Shown here piece after piece: positions 7,963 through 16,720 of a stretch of DNA of 64,000 bases. A program made the position numbers and the translations under genes. Every line of letters begins with the position of its first letter. Positions within the stretch are counted from its first letter, which is position 1. Source of the stretch: DSSB01 sp046346845 (GTDB lineage: Bacteria; UBA10199; DSSB01). Where the stretch lies: contig JAXMHH010000003.1 in assembly GCA_046346845.1 (NCBI GenBank), forward strand, positions 310,001 through 374,000, in the 5' to 3' direction. The notes below the pieces were generated by a model. It made no database searches, was not told where the DNA came from, and worked only from the letters and a program-made list of their open reading frames with translations.

Positions 7963-10200
7963 TCAAGGCTGCTGGCCGGAAATTTCCCGCAGCAGGCTGC
8001 GAGGCTCGAGACGGCGGATCCAGACCACGCCGTCCTTCAGGTAAGGCTCGAGGTATTGGAGGCGGGCGCGAAATCCCAGGGGAGGTCCCGGGGCGGCCGG
8101 GGCCGCATCGCCTTCCTGAAACATTTCCTGCAATTTGTCCCCATAGTCCATGCCCAGGTGGGGATCGAGGTAGGCGACGGGCTCGCCTTTTTCCGCCAGG
8201 TGTTTTTGAAATTCGACCAGGATATCGGCGTCGGAGTCGTCCTTCAGGTCTTTCAGCTGCTGCTCCAATAATTCGACCTGCCTGCCCTTGGCCAAATCCA
8301 CCAATTCGCCCTGACCGTCCGGCCGGCGCTGCAGCTCGCGGATTTTCTGCCGCAACTCGAGCTTCTGCGCGGCGAGCCTTTGGTCCATGAAGTCCTTCAA
8401 ATCCTTCAGCTGGGCCCGGCTCTTCTGCAGCCACTGCAGGTGCTCCGATATCGCGGTCTCGCGCGCAGCCAAGGCCCCGCGGAGCGTCTCGACCATGGGG
8501 TTCCGTTCCCCCGGCTCCAGCCGCGGCGCAAGCAGGGTCAACAGGAAGAGGGAGTTGAGCGCCTGGTCCAGGTCTTTGAAATTCAATCCCCTCGTCCCCT
8601 CTGCCACCAAGGCCTTCCGCTCGACCGCGTCCAGGTGCGGGGCGATCTCCCGAAGCACCCGCAGGGACAGGTGCGCGTTGTGGGTCCCGACCTCAAAGAC
8701 CTGGTCCCAGAGCTTTTGGAAGATCGGCAGCCGATCTTGGGGTCGCAAGCGCGGCAGCGCGGAGCCCAGGAAGCGATAGGCCTCCACCGCGATGGCCTCC
8801 TCGTTGAGGCGGCGATAGCCCTTCAATTCTTGGAGATAGCGCAGGGCCTGGCGCGCCTGGACGAGCAGGGCCTCGGGCTTGGCCTCGGCGGCCCGGGCCT
8901 GGAAGCCCTGCAATTCGGCGATGCGGCCGCGCGGCGCGACGTAGTTGTCGCGGATTTTTTTGGCGCCCCAAAGCAAGAGGCCCCCGACCACGGCTGTGGA
9001 GATCCAGGTCATCGCGGTCGCGTCGATGCCGGAAGAGCTGTTCGAGCCCGAAGCGTCTTGGGCGAAGGCCAGACGCTCCGAGAGCAGGGTCGCCGCCCCG
9101 CCCAGCCGGGCCAACCAGGGGACCAGGCTTTGCCGCGGCAGCTTGGCGAGGGCGGGCAAGGGCCGGGCTGTTTCCGGCTCCGCGCGGCGCAGGGCAAGCT
9201 GCGAACGCAAATCCAGGCCCGATTGATGGGCGGCGAAGCGCGGGCCCAGCAGGGCCTCGCCGATCCGCCCACCCGCCCCCAGGCTGAGCATCGCCCCCAG
9301 CGTATCGGTGACCATGGTCGCGCCGTCGACCTGCGGACGCAGGCCGAGGCCCGTTTCCGCGCGATGCGCGGCGAGCAATCCGGCGAACAGGGAGCCCTGG
9401 GAAAAAATCGGCTGGGAGAGCTTGCGGATCCCGGCGAAGCGGGTGGCGACGCCCAACTCGTTGACACCGTGGAATTTGGCGAGGCCCTGCTGGCCCGCGT
9501 AGCTGAAGGCCTTGAGCAGACCCAGGGTGAGCGCCGCGCTGGAAAACTCCTGGCCCAGGCCGGGCTCGGGCGACGGGCCCTCGGCGCCAAGGCGGCGCAG
9601 GGTCCGCGAAACCAGGACGAAGGTCGGAACCTCGGCGGCGAAACCGATCGAGGCGGCGCTCAGCCGGGCCCCAAGCCCACCCGCGTACCAGGCGCCGCGA
9701 CTCCCCGCGAGCAGGCGTCCCAGCGTCGCGGTGCGGGCCAAGCCGTAGACCGCGCTGCCGGCGATCATGGGGACGATGGTCTTGGGATCGGTGGCGTCCT
9801 TGGCGAGGCGGCGAAACAAAAACTCGGCGCGGCCGCCGAAGGCGCCCCGGCCGAGGATGGCATCCAGGCGATTTTGCGCCTTGGCCTGCAAAGCTTCGAG
9901 GCCCGGGCCGGCTGCTCCCGCCAGTGCCGCGTAGATCCGGGCCGCGGCCTCCACGCCCTGCTCGCTCTCCAAACGACTTGCGAAGCTGAAGAGCTCTTGG
10001 GCGAACAACTGCGGATCGGCCTCCTTCGCCAGGGCCTGCAATTCCGCGCGTCGCCCGGCGCTCAAGAGCGGAGCGATCCCTTCCGGGCCCTCCAGCAAGG
10101 CGGACACCGCCGAGGCGGGCGCAAAGCCCGCGGCCCCGCCGGACGAGGTCGTCGGCGCGCGGAGGCGCGAATTCAATATGGATGCGAGCGTGTCCCCCAT
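7963..10200 (-). CDS. Membrane protein sharing the hydrophobic module of the giant proteins
   Basis: The product is 745 residues. Residues 1-125 are helical and Ala-rich. Residues about 127-320 are a Gly/Ala-rich hydrophobic module (DATDPKTIVPMIAGSAVYGL, then ASIGFAAEVPTFVLVSRTL, FSSAALTLGLLKAFSYAG and GATMVTDTLGAMLSLGAGGR). Its order of motifs parallels the same module in the three giant proteins between 26.4 and 52.5 kb. A clearer membrane helix follows at about 390-415 (TWISTAVVGGLLLWGAKKI). The last 330 residues are helical, with a charged coiled-coil stretch near 610-680. There is no signal peptide. Function unknown; the relation to the giants is inferred from motif order by eye. Confidence 0.75.
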   Translation of the reverse strand: MGDTLASILNSRLRAPTTSSGGAAGFAPASAVSALLEGPEGIAPLLSAGRRAELQALAKEADPQLFAQELFSFASRLESEQGVEAAARIYAALAGAAGPGLEALQAKAQNRLDAILGRGAFGGRAEFLFRRLAKDATDPKTIVPMIAGSAVYGLARTATLGRLLAGSRGAWYAGGLGARLSAASIGFAAEVPTFVLVSRTLRRLGAEGPSPEPGLGQEFSSAALTLGLLKAFSYAGQQGLAKFHGVNELGVATRFAGIRKLSQPIFSQGSLFAGLLAAHRAETGLGLRPQVDGATMVTDTLGAMLSLGAGGRIGEALLGPRFAAHQSGLDLRSQLALRRAEPETARPLPALAKLPRQSLVPWLARLGGAATLLSERLAFAQDASGSNSSSGIDATAMTWISTAVVGGLLLWGAKKIRDNYVAPRGRIAELQGFQARAAEAKPEALLVQARQALRYLQELKGYRRLNEEAIAVEAYRFLGSALPRLRPQDRLPIFQKLWDQVFEVGTHNAHLSLRVLREIAPHLDAVERKALVAEGTRGLNFKDLDQALNSLFLLTLLAPRLEPGERNPMVETLRGALAARETAISEHLQWLQKSRAQLKDLKDFMDQRLAAQKLELRQKIRELQRRPDGQGELVDLAKGRQVELLEQQLKDLKDDSDADILVEFQKHLAEKGEPVAYLDPHLGMDYGDKLQEMFQEGDAAPAAPGPPLGFRARLQYLEPYLKDGVVWIRRLEPRSLLREISGQQP

Positions 10201-10322
10201 GAACCGGCTATCCTAAGGAAAACAATAGGGGGATCGGACGGGAAAGGGATTCCCGCACCTGGCCCCCGCGATGAAGATTCAAGGGGTTATCGGCGCTTGC
10301 GGGAGCGGGTTGCGGCTAAAAG

Positions 10323-11483
10323 CTAGCTGCCCTTCATCGCGTCGATCAGGATTCGCGCCACCTCGGGCCGCGAGAATTCCGGCGGGGGCAATTGCCCCGC
10401 GCGCAGCATCTCGCGCACCTTGGTGCCGGAGAGGTTGATCTGTTCGTCGGGGCCGCTGGGGCTGGTCTTGGCGGTCGCCATCCCGCCGGTGCGCTTGCAC
10501 CAGAAGGAGTTCTCGAACTTGAGCGGGATGATGCCCAGGTCCTCGATCTCGAATTGGTCGAAGAGCTGTTGGGCCTCGTAGGTGCCGTAGTAGCTGCCCA
10601 CCCCGGCATGGTCGCGGCCGACGATGAAATGCGTGCAGCCGTAGTTCTTGCGCACCAGGGCGTGGAAGATCGCCTCGCGGGGCCCGGCATAGCGCATGGC
10701 CGCCGGGAACACCGACAGGTAGGTGCGGTCGAGGGGGTAGTAGTTCTTCAACAGGGCCTCGTAACACTTCATGCGCACGTCGGCGGGGATGTCGTCGGAT
10801 TTGGTCGCGCCGACCAGGGGATGCACCAGGAGCCCGTCGACGATCTCGAGGGCGCACTTTTGGATGTACTCATGGGCGCGGTGGATCGGATTGCGGGTCT
10901 GGAAGCCGACGATGGTGCGCCAGCCCTTCTCTTGGAAGATCTTGCGCAGCTCGGCGGGGTCCTTGCGGTATTCGTTGAAGTCGGCGTACTTCACCCGGTT
11001 GAGCACGGTGACCGGACCGCCCAAATATACCGGGCCTTGGGCGTAAACCGCGGCGACGCCGGGGTGCTTGTCTTCCTTGGTCTTGTAGACCTTCTCCGCC
11101 TCGCGCTCCTTGTCGTACTTGAACTTCTCTTTTACGTGCAGGATGCCCAGCACCTCGCCCGTCGGGGCGTAGAGCGCGACGTCGGCGCTCACTTCGTACT
11201 TCGCGGCGTTCTCCTCCTTCACGCTCAGCGTGATCGGCAGCGACCAGACCAGCCCGTTGGCCAGCCGCATCTTCTCGACCACCGATTCGTAGTCCGCCTG
11301 CCCCATGAAGCCCTTCAGCGGAGAGAGCGCGCCGCAGGCCAGCATGTCGATGTCGCTCAGCTCGCGCTCGTTGAGGGTGATGCGGGGCAGGGATGCCGCC
11401 TTTTGCAGCCACGCTTCGCGTTCCGCGCCCGAGGCCTGGGTGTTGATCAATTCGCCGCCGTGCGGAGGGAGGGGGAAATGCAT
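10323..11483 (-). CDS. sat: Sulfate adenylyltransferase (ATP sulfurylase)
   Basis: It makes adenosine 5'-phosphosulfate and pyrophosphate from sulfate and ATP, the first step of sulfate use. The 386-residue length fits the stand-alone bacterial and archaeal type without an APS-kinase domain. Diagnostic motifs are the active-site QTRNPIHRAHEYI (with the HxxH pair) and GRDHAGVGSYYG; GALSPLKGFMGQADY lies in the N-terminal PUA-like part. GGAG lies 8 bases before the ATG. It is co-directional with, but about 4.5 kb downstream of, the cysteine cluster; no APS kinase or APS reductase is visible nearby. Confidence 0.95.
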   Translation of the reverse strand: MHFPLPPHGGELINTQASGAEREAWLQKAASLPRITLNERELSDIDMLACGALSPLKGFMGQADYESVVEKMRLANGLVWSLPITLSVKEENAAKYEVSADVALYAPTGEVLGILHVKEKFKYDKEREAEKVYKTKEDKHPGVAAVYAQGPVYLGGPVTVLNRVKYADFNEYRKDPAELRKIFQEKGWRTIVGFQTRNPIHRAHEYIQKCALEIVDGLLVHPLVGATKSDDIPADVRMKCYEALLKNYYPLDRTYLSVFPAAMRYAGPREAIFHALVRKNYGCTHFIVGRDHAGVGSYYGTYEAQQLFDQFEIEDLGIIPLKFENSFWCKRTGGMATAKTSPSGPDEQINLSGTKVREMLRAGQLPPPEFSRPEVARILIDAMKGS

Positions 11484-11618
11484 GGGATTACTCCAAATTT
11501 TACTATTAATATTCGATAGTTACAAACTCATCGGCAATGAGGCAGCCCCCATCCCGGTGAAGCCGCATCGGCTCTACAACCCCCGCCGGGAAATGGCAAG
11601 GCCCGATCGCACGCGGGT

Positions 11619-12479
11619 TTAGGGGCAGGTCTTGGCGGGATTTCCCCCGAAGGTCAGCGCCAGCGAGACGTCGGAGATGGTGTCGAGCTTCTTGAAGCCC
11701 GGCACCGGCTCGTTGTCGAAGCGGGTGTGAAAGCCCAAGACGATCGCGAGGTGCTTGGTCATGCCCAATTTCAATTCCGTATCGGTGTACAGGCGCAGGT
11801 CCCGGCCGTTGCCGCCGTTCTCCAGCAACTTGATCTTCTGGCCGAAGCCGACGTGGTCGTTGAACTGCTGCTGGTAGTTGAGCCCGAAGGCGACGGCGTG
11901 GATGCTCACGTCGGGGTTGGGGAAAATCCGGTCCTCGAAGGTGTAGTCGTAGCCGAGCGAGACATTGAGGGAATATTTGGGTTTGCGAAAAAAGTAATGA
12001 CTGACGCCGAGGAATCCCACTCCCGCGAGGTCGATGCCTTTCACCTCGTCCACATAGCCTCCCCCGCCGACGTAAACCGTCGTGAGAGGCAGGAAGTAAT
12101 AATCCAAGCGGTAAAATCCGTAGATATAATTGGCGATCGTCCCCACCAGGCCGGGATTGGCGACGGAGGAGCTGACCCGATTGAAATAGGCCCCCAGGCT
12201 GAACTTATTTTCGAAGCGCTTGATGCGATAAAGGGTGAAGGAGGTCCCGTCCACCAAGAAGGATTTGGTATTCCCCGTGGAAAAAACCGCCCCCGCCTTG
12301 GTCTCGCTTTTGAATTCGTTTTTGGTGAGATCGAGGTCCTCGGCATAGGAAGACTCGAGGTCCTTGGCGGCCGAGACCTTGTCGGCGGCCTGGGCGCGCA
12401 GCGCGGCGGGGGAAACGAGCCATCCCGCGAGCGAGGCGACGGCAACCAGTGAAAGAAAAAGGCCCTTCCGGTGTTTCAT
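11619..12479 (-). CDS. DUF481 family outer-membrane protein
   Basis: This 286-residue protein has a signal peptide ending ALRAQA. The mature part is a run of amphipathic beta strands of the DUF481 type: ETKAGAVFSTGNTKSFLVDG, FSLGAYFNRVSSS, GFYRLDYYF, VGFLGVSHYFF, VSLGYDYTFEDRI and LAIVLGFHTRFDNEP. DUF481 proteins are predicted small beta-barrels of the outer membrane with no firm function. It ends in a Cys-Pro. AGGAG lies five bases before the ATG; the kinase gene stops 45 bp upstream, so co-transcription with it is possible. Confidence 0.85.
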   Translation of the reverse strand: MKHRKGLFLSLVAVASLAGWLVSPAALRAQAADKVSAAKDLESSYAEDLDLTKNEFKSETKAGAVFSTGNTKSFLVDGTSFTLYRIKRFENKFSLGAYFNRVSSSVANPGLVGTIANYIYGFYRLDYYFLPLTTVYVGGGGYVDEVKGIDLAGVGFLGVSHYFFRKPKYSLNVSLGYDYTFEDRIFPNPDVSIHAVAFGLNYQQQFNDHVGFGQKIKLLENGGNGRDLRLYTDTELKLGMTKHLAIVLGFHTRFDNEPVPGFKKLDTISDVSLALTFGGNPAKTCP

Positions 12480-12524
12480 GGCGACTCCTGGCGTGTGGGA
12501 ACCGGGCGGGCTATTAACGGCATT

Positions 12525-14102
12525 TTAACGGGAAGGCAAATCCGATTTTGAGGCGTATCCGGGAAGGTTTCCCTCCCACCAGGCCGCGGCCTGCGCGAAG
12601 GTCCAGGGATGTTGGAGGGGAACCCCCTGTAGGGCGGTCAAAAATTCCTGGATATTCTGGAAACGGTCTTCCGGGTTTTTCTTCAGGCACTTCAGGATCA
12701 GTTGATCCATTTCCACGGGGATCGAAAAGTTCAACAATCGGGATGGCGGAACCGCCTCTTTCTTCAAATGGTCCTGCATCAGCGCCTCGTCGGACTCCTC
12801 CTCGAAGGGAGAATGTCCCGTGATCAACCAGAAGGCCAGGCTCCCCAGCATGTAGATGTCCGCGCGCGCATCGATGACCGCGGTCCCCTGCAGGCATTCC
12901 GGCGCGGTATAGCGGGGAGTCCCGGAAAACACCCCTATCTCCCGGCCCGCGGCCGGATCGCGTTTGCGGTATTCCTTGGCCAGGCCGAAATCCAATACCT
13001 TGACGAAGTCGTAGAGGCCGCCCCGCTCCGCGAGGAAGATGTTCGAGGGCTTGATGTCGCGGTGGACGATGCCGATCCGGTGCGCCTCGGCCAGGGACCC
13101 GCAGATTTGGGTCAGCAGGAAAACCGCACGGTTGAGGGGCAAGGGACCGAAACGCTCCACCAGGCGTTGCAAGTCCATGCCCTGCAGGAGCTCCATCGCG
13201 TAGTAAAAGGTGTGCTTGGCACCTTCTCCGTAGTCGAAGATGGTGATGGTATTGGGATGGGTGAGCTGGCAGCAGAGCTTCACCTCCTGCTGAAAGCGCG
13301 CCAGGGCCGCCTTGGGATCTTCCCGGTGGGGCTGCAGCACCTTGACAGCGGTGGGGCGCGCGAGGAAGGCGTGCTTGGCCCGGTAGACGGTGCCCATGCC
13401 CCCGTGACCCAATTCGTCCTTGAGGATGTAGTTGCCGAGCGCCTGGGCGCGCCGCAGGGTGGTCCGAAAATGGTAGAGGGTCTTGGTCACCAGGACGGAA
13501 ATCGAGGAGAGCAGGAAGACGTCGATGAACTGCGTCACGACGAAGGACCGGAAGGCGGCGCTCCCGCCGCGCGGCTGCCACAGGGACCTTATTTCCGGAA
13601 ACAGGAGATAGCCGAGACAGAGCCCCAAGGGGTAGCCGAGCGTCACGGTCAGCCCCAGCGAGGCCTGCACCCAGACGCGGCAGGGGATCATCGCCGCATG
13701 CGCGAACAGCAGGATGGCGTAGCCGAAAACCCGGGGCACCGTCGGCGAAAAGAGCGAGGTGGCGCAGGTGATGAGCAGCACGTAAAGGCCGAGGAAGGTG
13801 AAGTCGATCCAATGCAAGCCGTGCACCGACCAACGTCGCAGGCCCAACACCAAAACACCCGCCAGGCTGACCACCGGGAAGGCCCCGAGCAGGAGGGAAT
13901 TGTAGGCCGCCACAAATCCGCCCGCATCCTCGAAACGCTTGTATCCTAGCTGATCCGCGACCAAGGCGATCAGGGAGGCGACGAGCCCGATCCCGAAAAA
14001 GAGCATCAGCCGCTGCCGCAGGATCTGCGCCTCTTCGGCGGTCCCCTCTTCCGGAGTCCCCGGCAATATCCTCTCCACCCGGGTACGATCGGCACTCTCC
14101 AT
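12525..14102 (-). CDS. Membrane-anchored Ser/Thr protein kinase
   Basis: The ATG at 14102 (525 residues) has AAGGAG with a 7-base spacer. Residues about 28-190 hold five or six hydrophobic helices, so the kinase is tethered to the inner membrane by a polytopic N-terminal domain, the reverse of most PknB-type kinases. The kinase domain (about 218-485) has the glycine loop LGHGGMGTVYRA, the ATP-binding Lys in PTAVKVL, the catalytic loop IVHRDIKPSNIFL, the metal-binding DFG in VLDFGLAKEY, SGTPRYTAPE and ARADIYMLG. All catalytic residues are present. No PASTA or other sensor domain follows. It could phosphorylate ligands of the FHA proteins encoded between 26 and 52 kb; this is inference. Confidence 0.93.
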   Translation of the reverse strand: MESADRTRVERILPGTPEEGTAEEAQILRQRLMLFFGIGLVASLIALVADQLGYKRFEDAGGFVAAYNSLLLGAFPVVSLAGVLVLGLRRWSVHGLHWIDFTFLGLYVLLITCATSLFSPTVPRVFGYAILLFAHAAMIPCRVWVQASLGLTVTLGYPLGLCLGYLLFPEIRSLWQPRGGSAAFRSFVVTQFIDVFLLSSISVLVTKTLYHFRTTLRRAQALGNYILKDELGHGGMGTVYRAKHAFLARPTAVKVLQPHREDPKAALARFQQEVKLCCQLTHPNTITIFDYGEGAKHTFYYAMELLQGMDLQRLVERFGPLPLNRAVFLLTQICGSLAEAHRIGIVHRDIKPSNIFLAERGGLYDFVKVLDFGLAKEYRKRDPAAGREIGVFSGTPRYTAPECLQGTAVIDARADIYMLGSLAFWLITGHSPFEEESDEALMQDHLKKEAVPPSRLLNFSIPVEMDQLILKCLKKNPEDRFQNIQEFLTALQGVPLQHPWTFAQAAAWWEGNLPGYASKSDLPSR

Positions 14103-14145
14103 GCTCAGGCTCCTTGCCGGCATTCTAGCACGGAAAACGGGGAAA

Positions 14146-15234
14146 TCACCTCACGACGACGACCTTCTCGGAGGGATCCAACAAGGCCTCCGCCGCATCG
14201 CGCCAATCGGCCTTTCGGGTGGTGAGCAGCTCCGGGCGCAATTTTCCGGAGTGGACGAGCCGGAGGATTTCCGGGATCGAGGCCAGGGCGTCGGGCATCC
14301 CCATCCGCAGCTCCGCGCCCTTGAGGTAGGTCTGGGCGAGTGGGATCTTCACGTCCTTTTGGAAATACAGGCCGATCAAGGTCAGCACGCCCCGCGGGGC
14401 AAGGCAGCGCAGGGCGCAGGCCAGGCCCTCCTGCGTGGAGCTGGCGTCGACGATCAGGTCGTAGCGTCCGGAGAATTTTTTCAGGGAGGCCTGGATGGGT
14501 TTGGCCCCGACCTTCGCGGCCAAGTCCAAGCGGCTGGGGGCGTGATCCAGGTAGTCGACCTGGGGGGAGCCCAATGCCACGGCGATGGCGGCCGCGTAGA
14601 GCCCGATGCTGCGGGCTACGCCGCCAATCACCAGCACGCTCCGGGTGGGATCCCGCTGCAAGTACGGCCCCACCCCGCGCCAGGCGTCGGGGAGGTTGTC
14701 GCTGATGCTGGCGACCGCCGCCGGATCGGTCCCGTTCGGCAGGGGCACCAGCATCGACTCGGCGTGGGGGATGCGCAGCAGGTCGCTGAAACCGCCGCCC
14801 CAGCGGGAGTTCATGCCCAGGCCGCTCAGCATCTCGAAGGGCCCGTAGCGCTCGCAGACGCCGGTATGGCCCTTGCGGCAGGCGGCGCAACTGCCGCAGG
14901 AGATCTTGAAGGGAAGGGCCACCTTCTGCCCGACCTGCAGGCTGAGCACCCCCTCGCCCAAGGCGGTGATCTCGCCGACGCATTCATGGCCCACCGGAAA
15001 AGGGGCCTGGAACAGCCCTTCCCCGACCAGGTGGCAGAAATAGTGGTTGAGCTTGCCCAGCCATTTCCCCATCCGAAACAGTTTTGGGAAATTCCGCAGC
15101 AAGTAGGTGCAGTCGAGGTCGCAGCGCGCGGCCGCAATGGGACGGACCAGGGCGTCTTGGGGCCCCTCGAGCCTGGGCTCGGGGACCTCGCGCCATTCCA
15201 ATTTTCCGGGTGCCAGGTAGGTCAGCTGGCGCAT
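14146..15234 (-). CDS. Zinc-dependent medium-chain alcohol dehydrogenase family protein
   Basis: The 362-residue product has the GroES-like N-terminal fold with the catalytic-zinc motif GHECVGEITALGEG, the structural-zinc cysteines CGSCAACRKGHTGVCER and a Rossmann segment (VLVIGGVARSIGLYAAAIA). In that segment the usual GxGxxG is replaced by GGVARSIG, so cofactor binding may be unusual. The family oxidises alcohols or reduces aldehydes or ketones with NAD(P). It starts three bases after the HdeD-like stop codon, implying translational coupling. Substrate unknown. Confidence 0.88.
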   Translation of the reverse strand: MRQLTYLAPGKLEWREVPEPRLEGPQDALVRPIAAARCDLDCTYLLRNFPKLFRMGKWLGKLNHYFCHLVGEGLFQAPFPVGHECVGEITALGEGVLSLQVGQKVALPFKISCGSCAACRKGHTGVCERYGPFEMLSGLGMNSRWGGGFSDLLRIPHAESMLVPLPNGTDPAAVASISDNLPDAWRGVGPYLQRDPTRSVLVIGGVARSIGLYAAAIAVALGSPQVDYLDHAPSRLDLAAKVGAKPIQASLKKFSGRYDLIVDASSTQEGLACALRCLAPRGVLTLIGLYFQKDVKIPLAQTYLKGAELRMGMPDALASIPEILRLVHSGKLRPELLTTRKADWRDAAEALLDPSEKVVVVR

Positions 15235-15237
15235 GGC

Positions 15238-15801
15238 CTAGGCCGCCGCGGCGTCGAGCTTGCGGGCGGTCAGCGCGAACATGATCCAGGACCAACCGTG
15301 GAAGATCAGGTCGATCCCGACATAGAGGCCGATGAACCAGAGGCCGGTCGCGGGCCAACCCCGCCACAGCAGGATGCCCAAGGCCAGGGTCACGAGGCCG
15401 CCGAAACAGGCCCAGCCCCAGTTGGGAAACTGCATCCCGGCCGCGGCGATCGCGCGGTAGAGGCCGCCGACGATGAAAAAGATCGCCATCACCAGGGTGA
15501 CGGTGATCGCGCCGGCCTCCGGCCGGGTCAGCAGCAGCCAACCGACGATCAGGTTGAGGATACCGATGAGGAGATAGAGAAAAAACACGCCCCAGCCGCG
15601 GGACCAGAAGGCGCCGAAGATCTGGAGGATCCCGCTGGCCAGCAGCAGATACCCGAAAAAGATGATCGAGGCGATGGTGAAGAGGAAATTGGACCCCAGG
15701 GCGACGGTGCCCAGGATGACCATGAGGATTCCCAGGACGAGAAACCAGCCCCACTTGCTGCGGATGCCCGCGAAATCCGCGAGCCGCGAATAAGATGCCA
15801 T
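15238..15801 (-). CDS. HdeD/DUF308-like polytopic membrane protein
   Basis: The ATG at 15801 gives 187 residues, preceded by AGGGAGGAAGG. There are about six membrane helices in three pairs, each with a GxxxxxxG pattern (FLVLGILMVILGTVALG, FLYLLIGILNLIVGWLLL, ACFGGLVTLALGILLW), and the conserved WSWIMFAL end. That is the HdeD/DUF308 layout; HdeD has been linked to acid resistance in enteric bacteria, but most homologues are uncharacterised. It begins 90 bp after the sulfur-carrier gene. Confidence 0.85.
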   Translation of the reverse strand: MASYSRLADFAGIRSKWGWFLVLGILMVILGTVALGSNFLFTIASIIFFGYLLLASGILQIFGAFWSRGWGVFFLYLLIGILNLIVGWLLLTRPEAGAITVTLVMAIFFIVGGLYRAIAAAGMQFPNWGWACFGGLVTLALGILLWRGWPATGLWFIGLYVGIDLIFHGWSWIMFALTARKLDAAAA

Positions 15802-15891
15802 GCCTTCCTCCCTTCGGTCCGGCGGCATGCCGGAGTTAAGGAGGACAGTTTAGGAATTTTTGCGGAAAGGGCAATGAATATTCCGCGCGCC

Positions 15892-16170
15892 CTACCGCCC
15901 CCCCGCAATGGCGGGGACGATCGAGAGCTCGTCGCCGTCCTTGAGCGGCGTCTCCTCGCTCTTCAGGAAGCGGATATCCTCGTCGTTGACGTAAAAATTG
16001 ATGAAGCGCCGCAGGGTGCCCTTCTCGTCGTAGAGGCGCTCGCGCATGCCGGGGCATTTTGCCTCGAGGGCGGCCAGGACGGACTTGACGTCGCCGCCGG
16101 AGACCTCGACCTCGGACTGGTTGTTGGTGAGCTTCTGCAGGGGGGTGGGGATGCGGACCTTAATGGCCAT
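15892..16170 (-). CDS. MoaD/ThiS/CysO-like ubiquitin-fold sulfur carrier
   Basis: The 92-residue protein has the beta-grasp pattern of the MoaD/ThiS family: KVRIPTPLQKLT, INFYVNDEDIRFL and LKDGDELSIVPAIAGG. It ends in Gly-Gly-Arg, so one residue must be removed before a Gly-Gly thiocarboxylate can form. Beside a JAMM peptidase and a CysM-like synthase it most resembles CysO of the mycobacterial CysO/CysM/Mec route or HcyS of the Wolinella homocysteine route, where a thiocarboxylate supplies sulfide to an activated amino acid. AAGGAG lies upstream of the ATG, which overlaps the JAMM gene by 11 bp. A molybdopterin role is less likely here. Confidence 0.9.
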   Translation of the reverse strand: MAIKVRIPTPLQKLTNNQSEVEVSGGDVKSVLAALEAKCPGMRERLYDEKGTLRRFINFYVNDEDIRFLKSEETPLKDGDELSIVPAIAGGR

Positions 16171-16657
16171 GGCTTTCTCCTTCGATCGATTTTAATTTTC
16201 TCTCTTCGAAATCCTTCTTGTCAGGATCCCAAAAAAATTCGCTGGCGGCGACGGCCTTGCCTTTCATGACCGAGATCACCAGGTGCCCGACCTCCGGGTA
16301 GCTCGGCTCGCCCCAGGGACAGGCGATGGCCCGGTCTTCCTCCGAGAAATAGACGCCATGCTCGGGGTGCGAGTGGTAGAAGAGCTTGACCTCGAAGCCC
16401 TTGCTCTCGGCCTCTCTCTCCACGATCTTCACCTCTTTGGGATCCATCTGGTAGGCCGTCTTCGCCTCGCGCGGATAGCGCTGCGGGTCTTTGGCGTGCA
16501 GCTCGTCCTGGATGTTTTTCACGGGAAAAACCCCGATCGCCGCCCGCTTGCCCTTGGGACCGATCACGATGCCGCAGGCTTCGTTGGGGTATTCGCGCTC
16601 CGCGTGGCGGAGCATCATGTCTAATACGTAACTGGATATTTGTAAGTCGCGTTGCAT
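16160..16657 (-). CDS. JAMM-type metallopeptidase (Mec/HcyD-like)
   Basis: This 165-residue protein carries the complete JAMM zinc motif: Glu in YPNEACGIVIG (about 23-33), HSHPEHGVYFSEEDRA (His-x-His, Ser, Asp; near 114-129). Mycobacterial Mec releases cysteine from the CysO-cysteine conjugate, and HcyD of Wolinella trims the last residue of its sulfur carrier. Since the neighbouring carrier ends GGR, this enzyme could do either or both. It has an intact motif and normal length. No clear Shine-Dalgarno precedes the ATG, and a repeat lies just upstream. Confidence 0.9.
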   Translation of the reverse strand: MQRDLQISSYVLDMMLRHAEREYPNEACGIVIGPKGKRAAIGVFPVKNIQDELHAKDPQRYPREAKTAYQMDPKEVKIVEREAESKGFEVKLFYHSHPEHGVYFSEEDRAIACPWGEPSYPEVGHLVISVMKGKAVAASEFFWDPDKKDFEERKLKSIEGESHGH

Positions 16658-16665
16658 AGTTTCAA

Positions 16666-16715
16666 TGTCGGAGTGTCGAGGCGCCTAAGTAATTCGACAT
16701 TTCGGCATCTCGACA
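16666..16715. repeat. TGTCGA-type short inverted and tandem repeat
   Basis: Between the CysM-like and JAMM genes lie several copies of a TGTCGA/TGCCGA motif at about 8-base steps on one side, and their inverse (TCGACA, TCCGACA) on the other, including a perfect TGTCGAG...CTCGACA pair. It could form a cruciform or an RNA hairpin. Confidence 0.5.
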
Positions 16716-16720
16716 TTTTT

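Noticed and set aside
14101..16269. Antisense frame of 722 codons over the dehydrogenase, HdeD and MoaD-like genes
   Set aside because: It crosses three clearly coding genes and is Gln/Asp/Gly-rich without domains.
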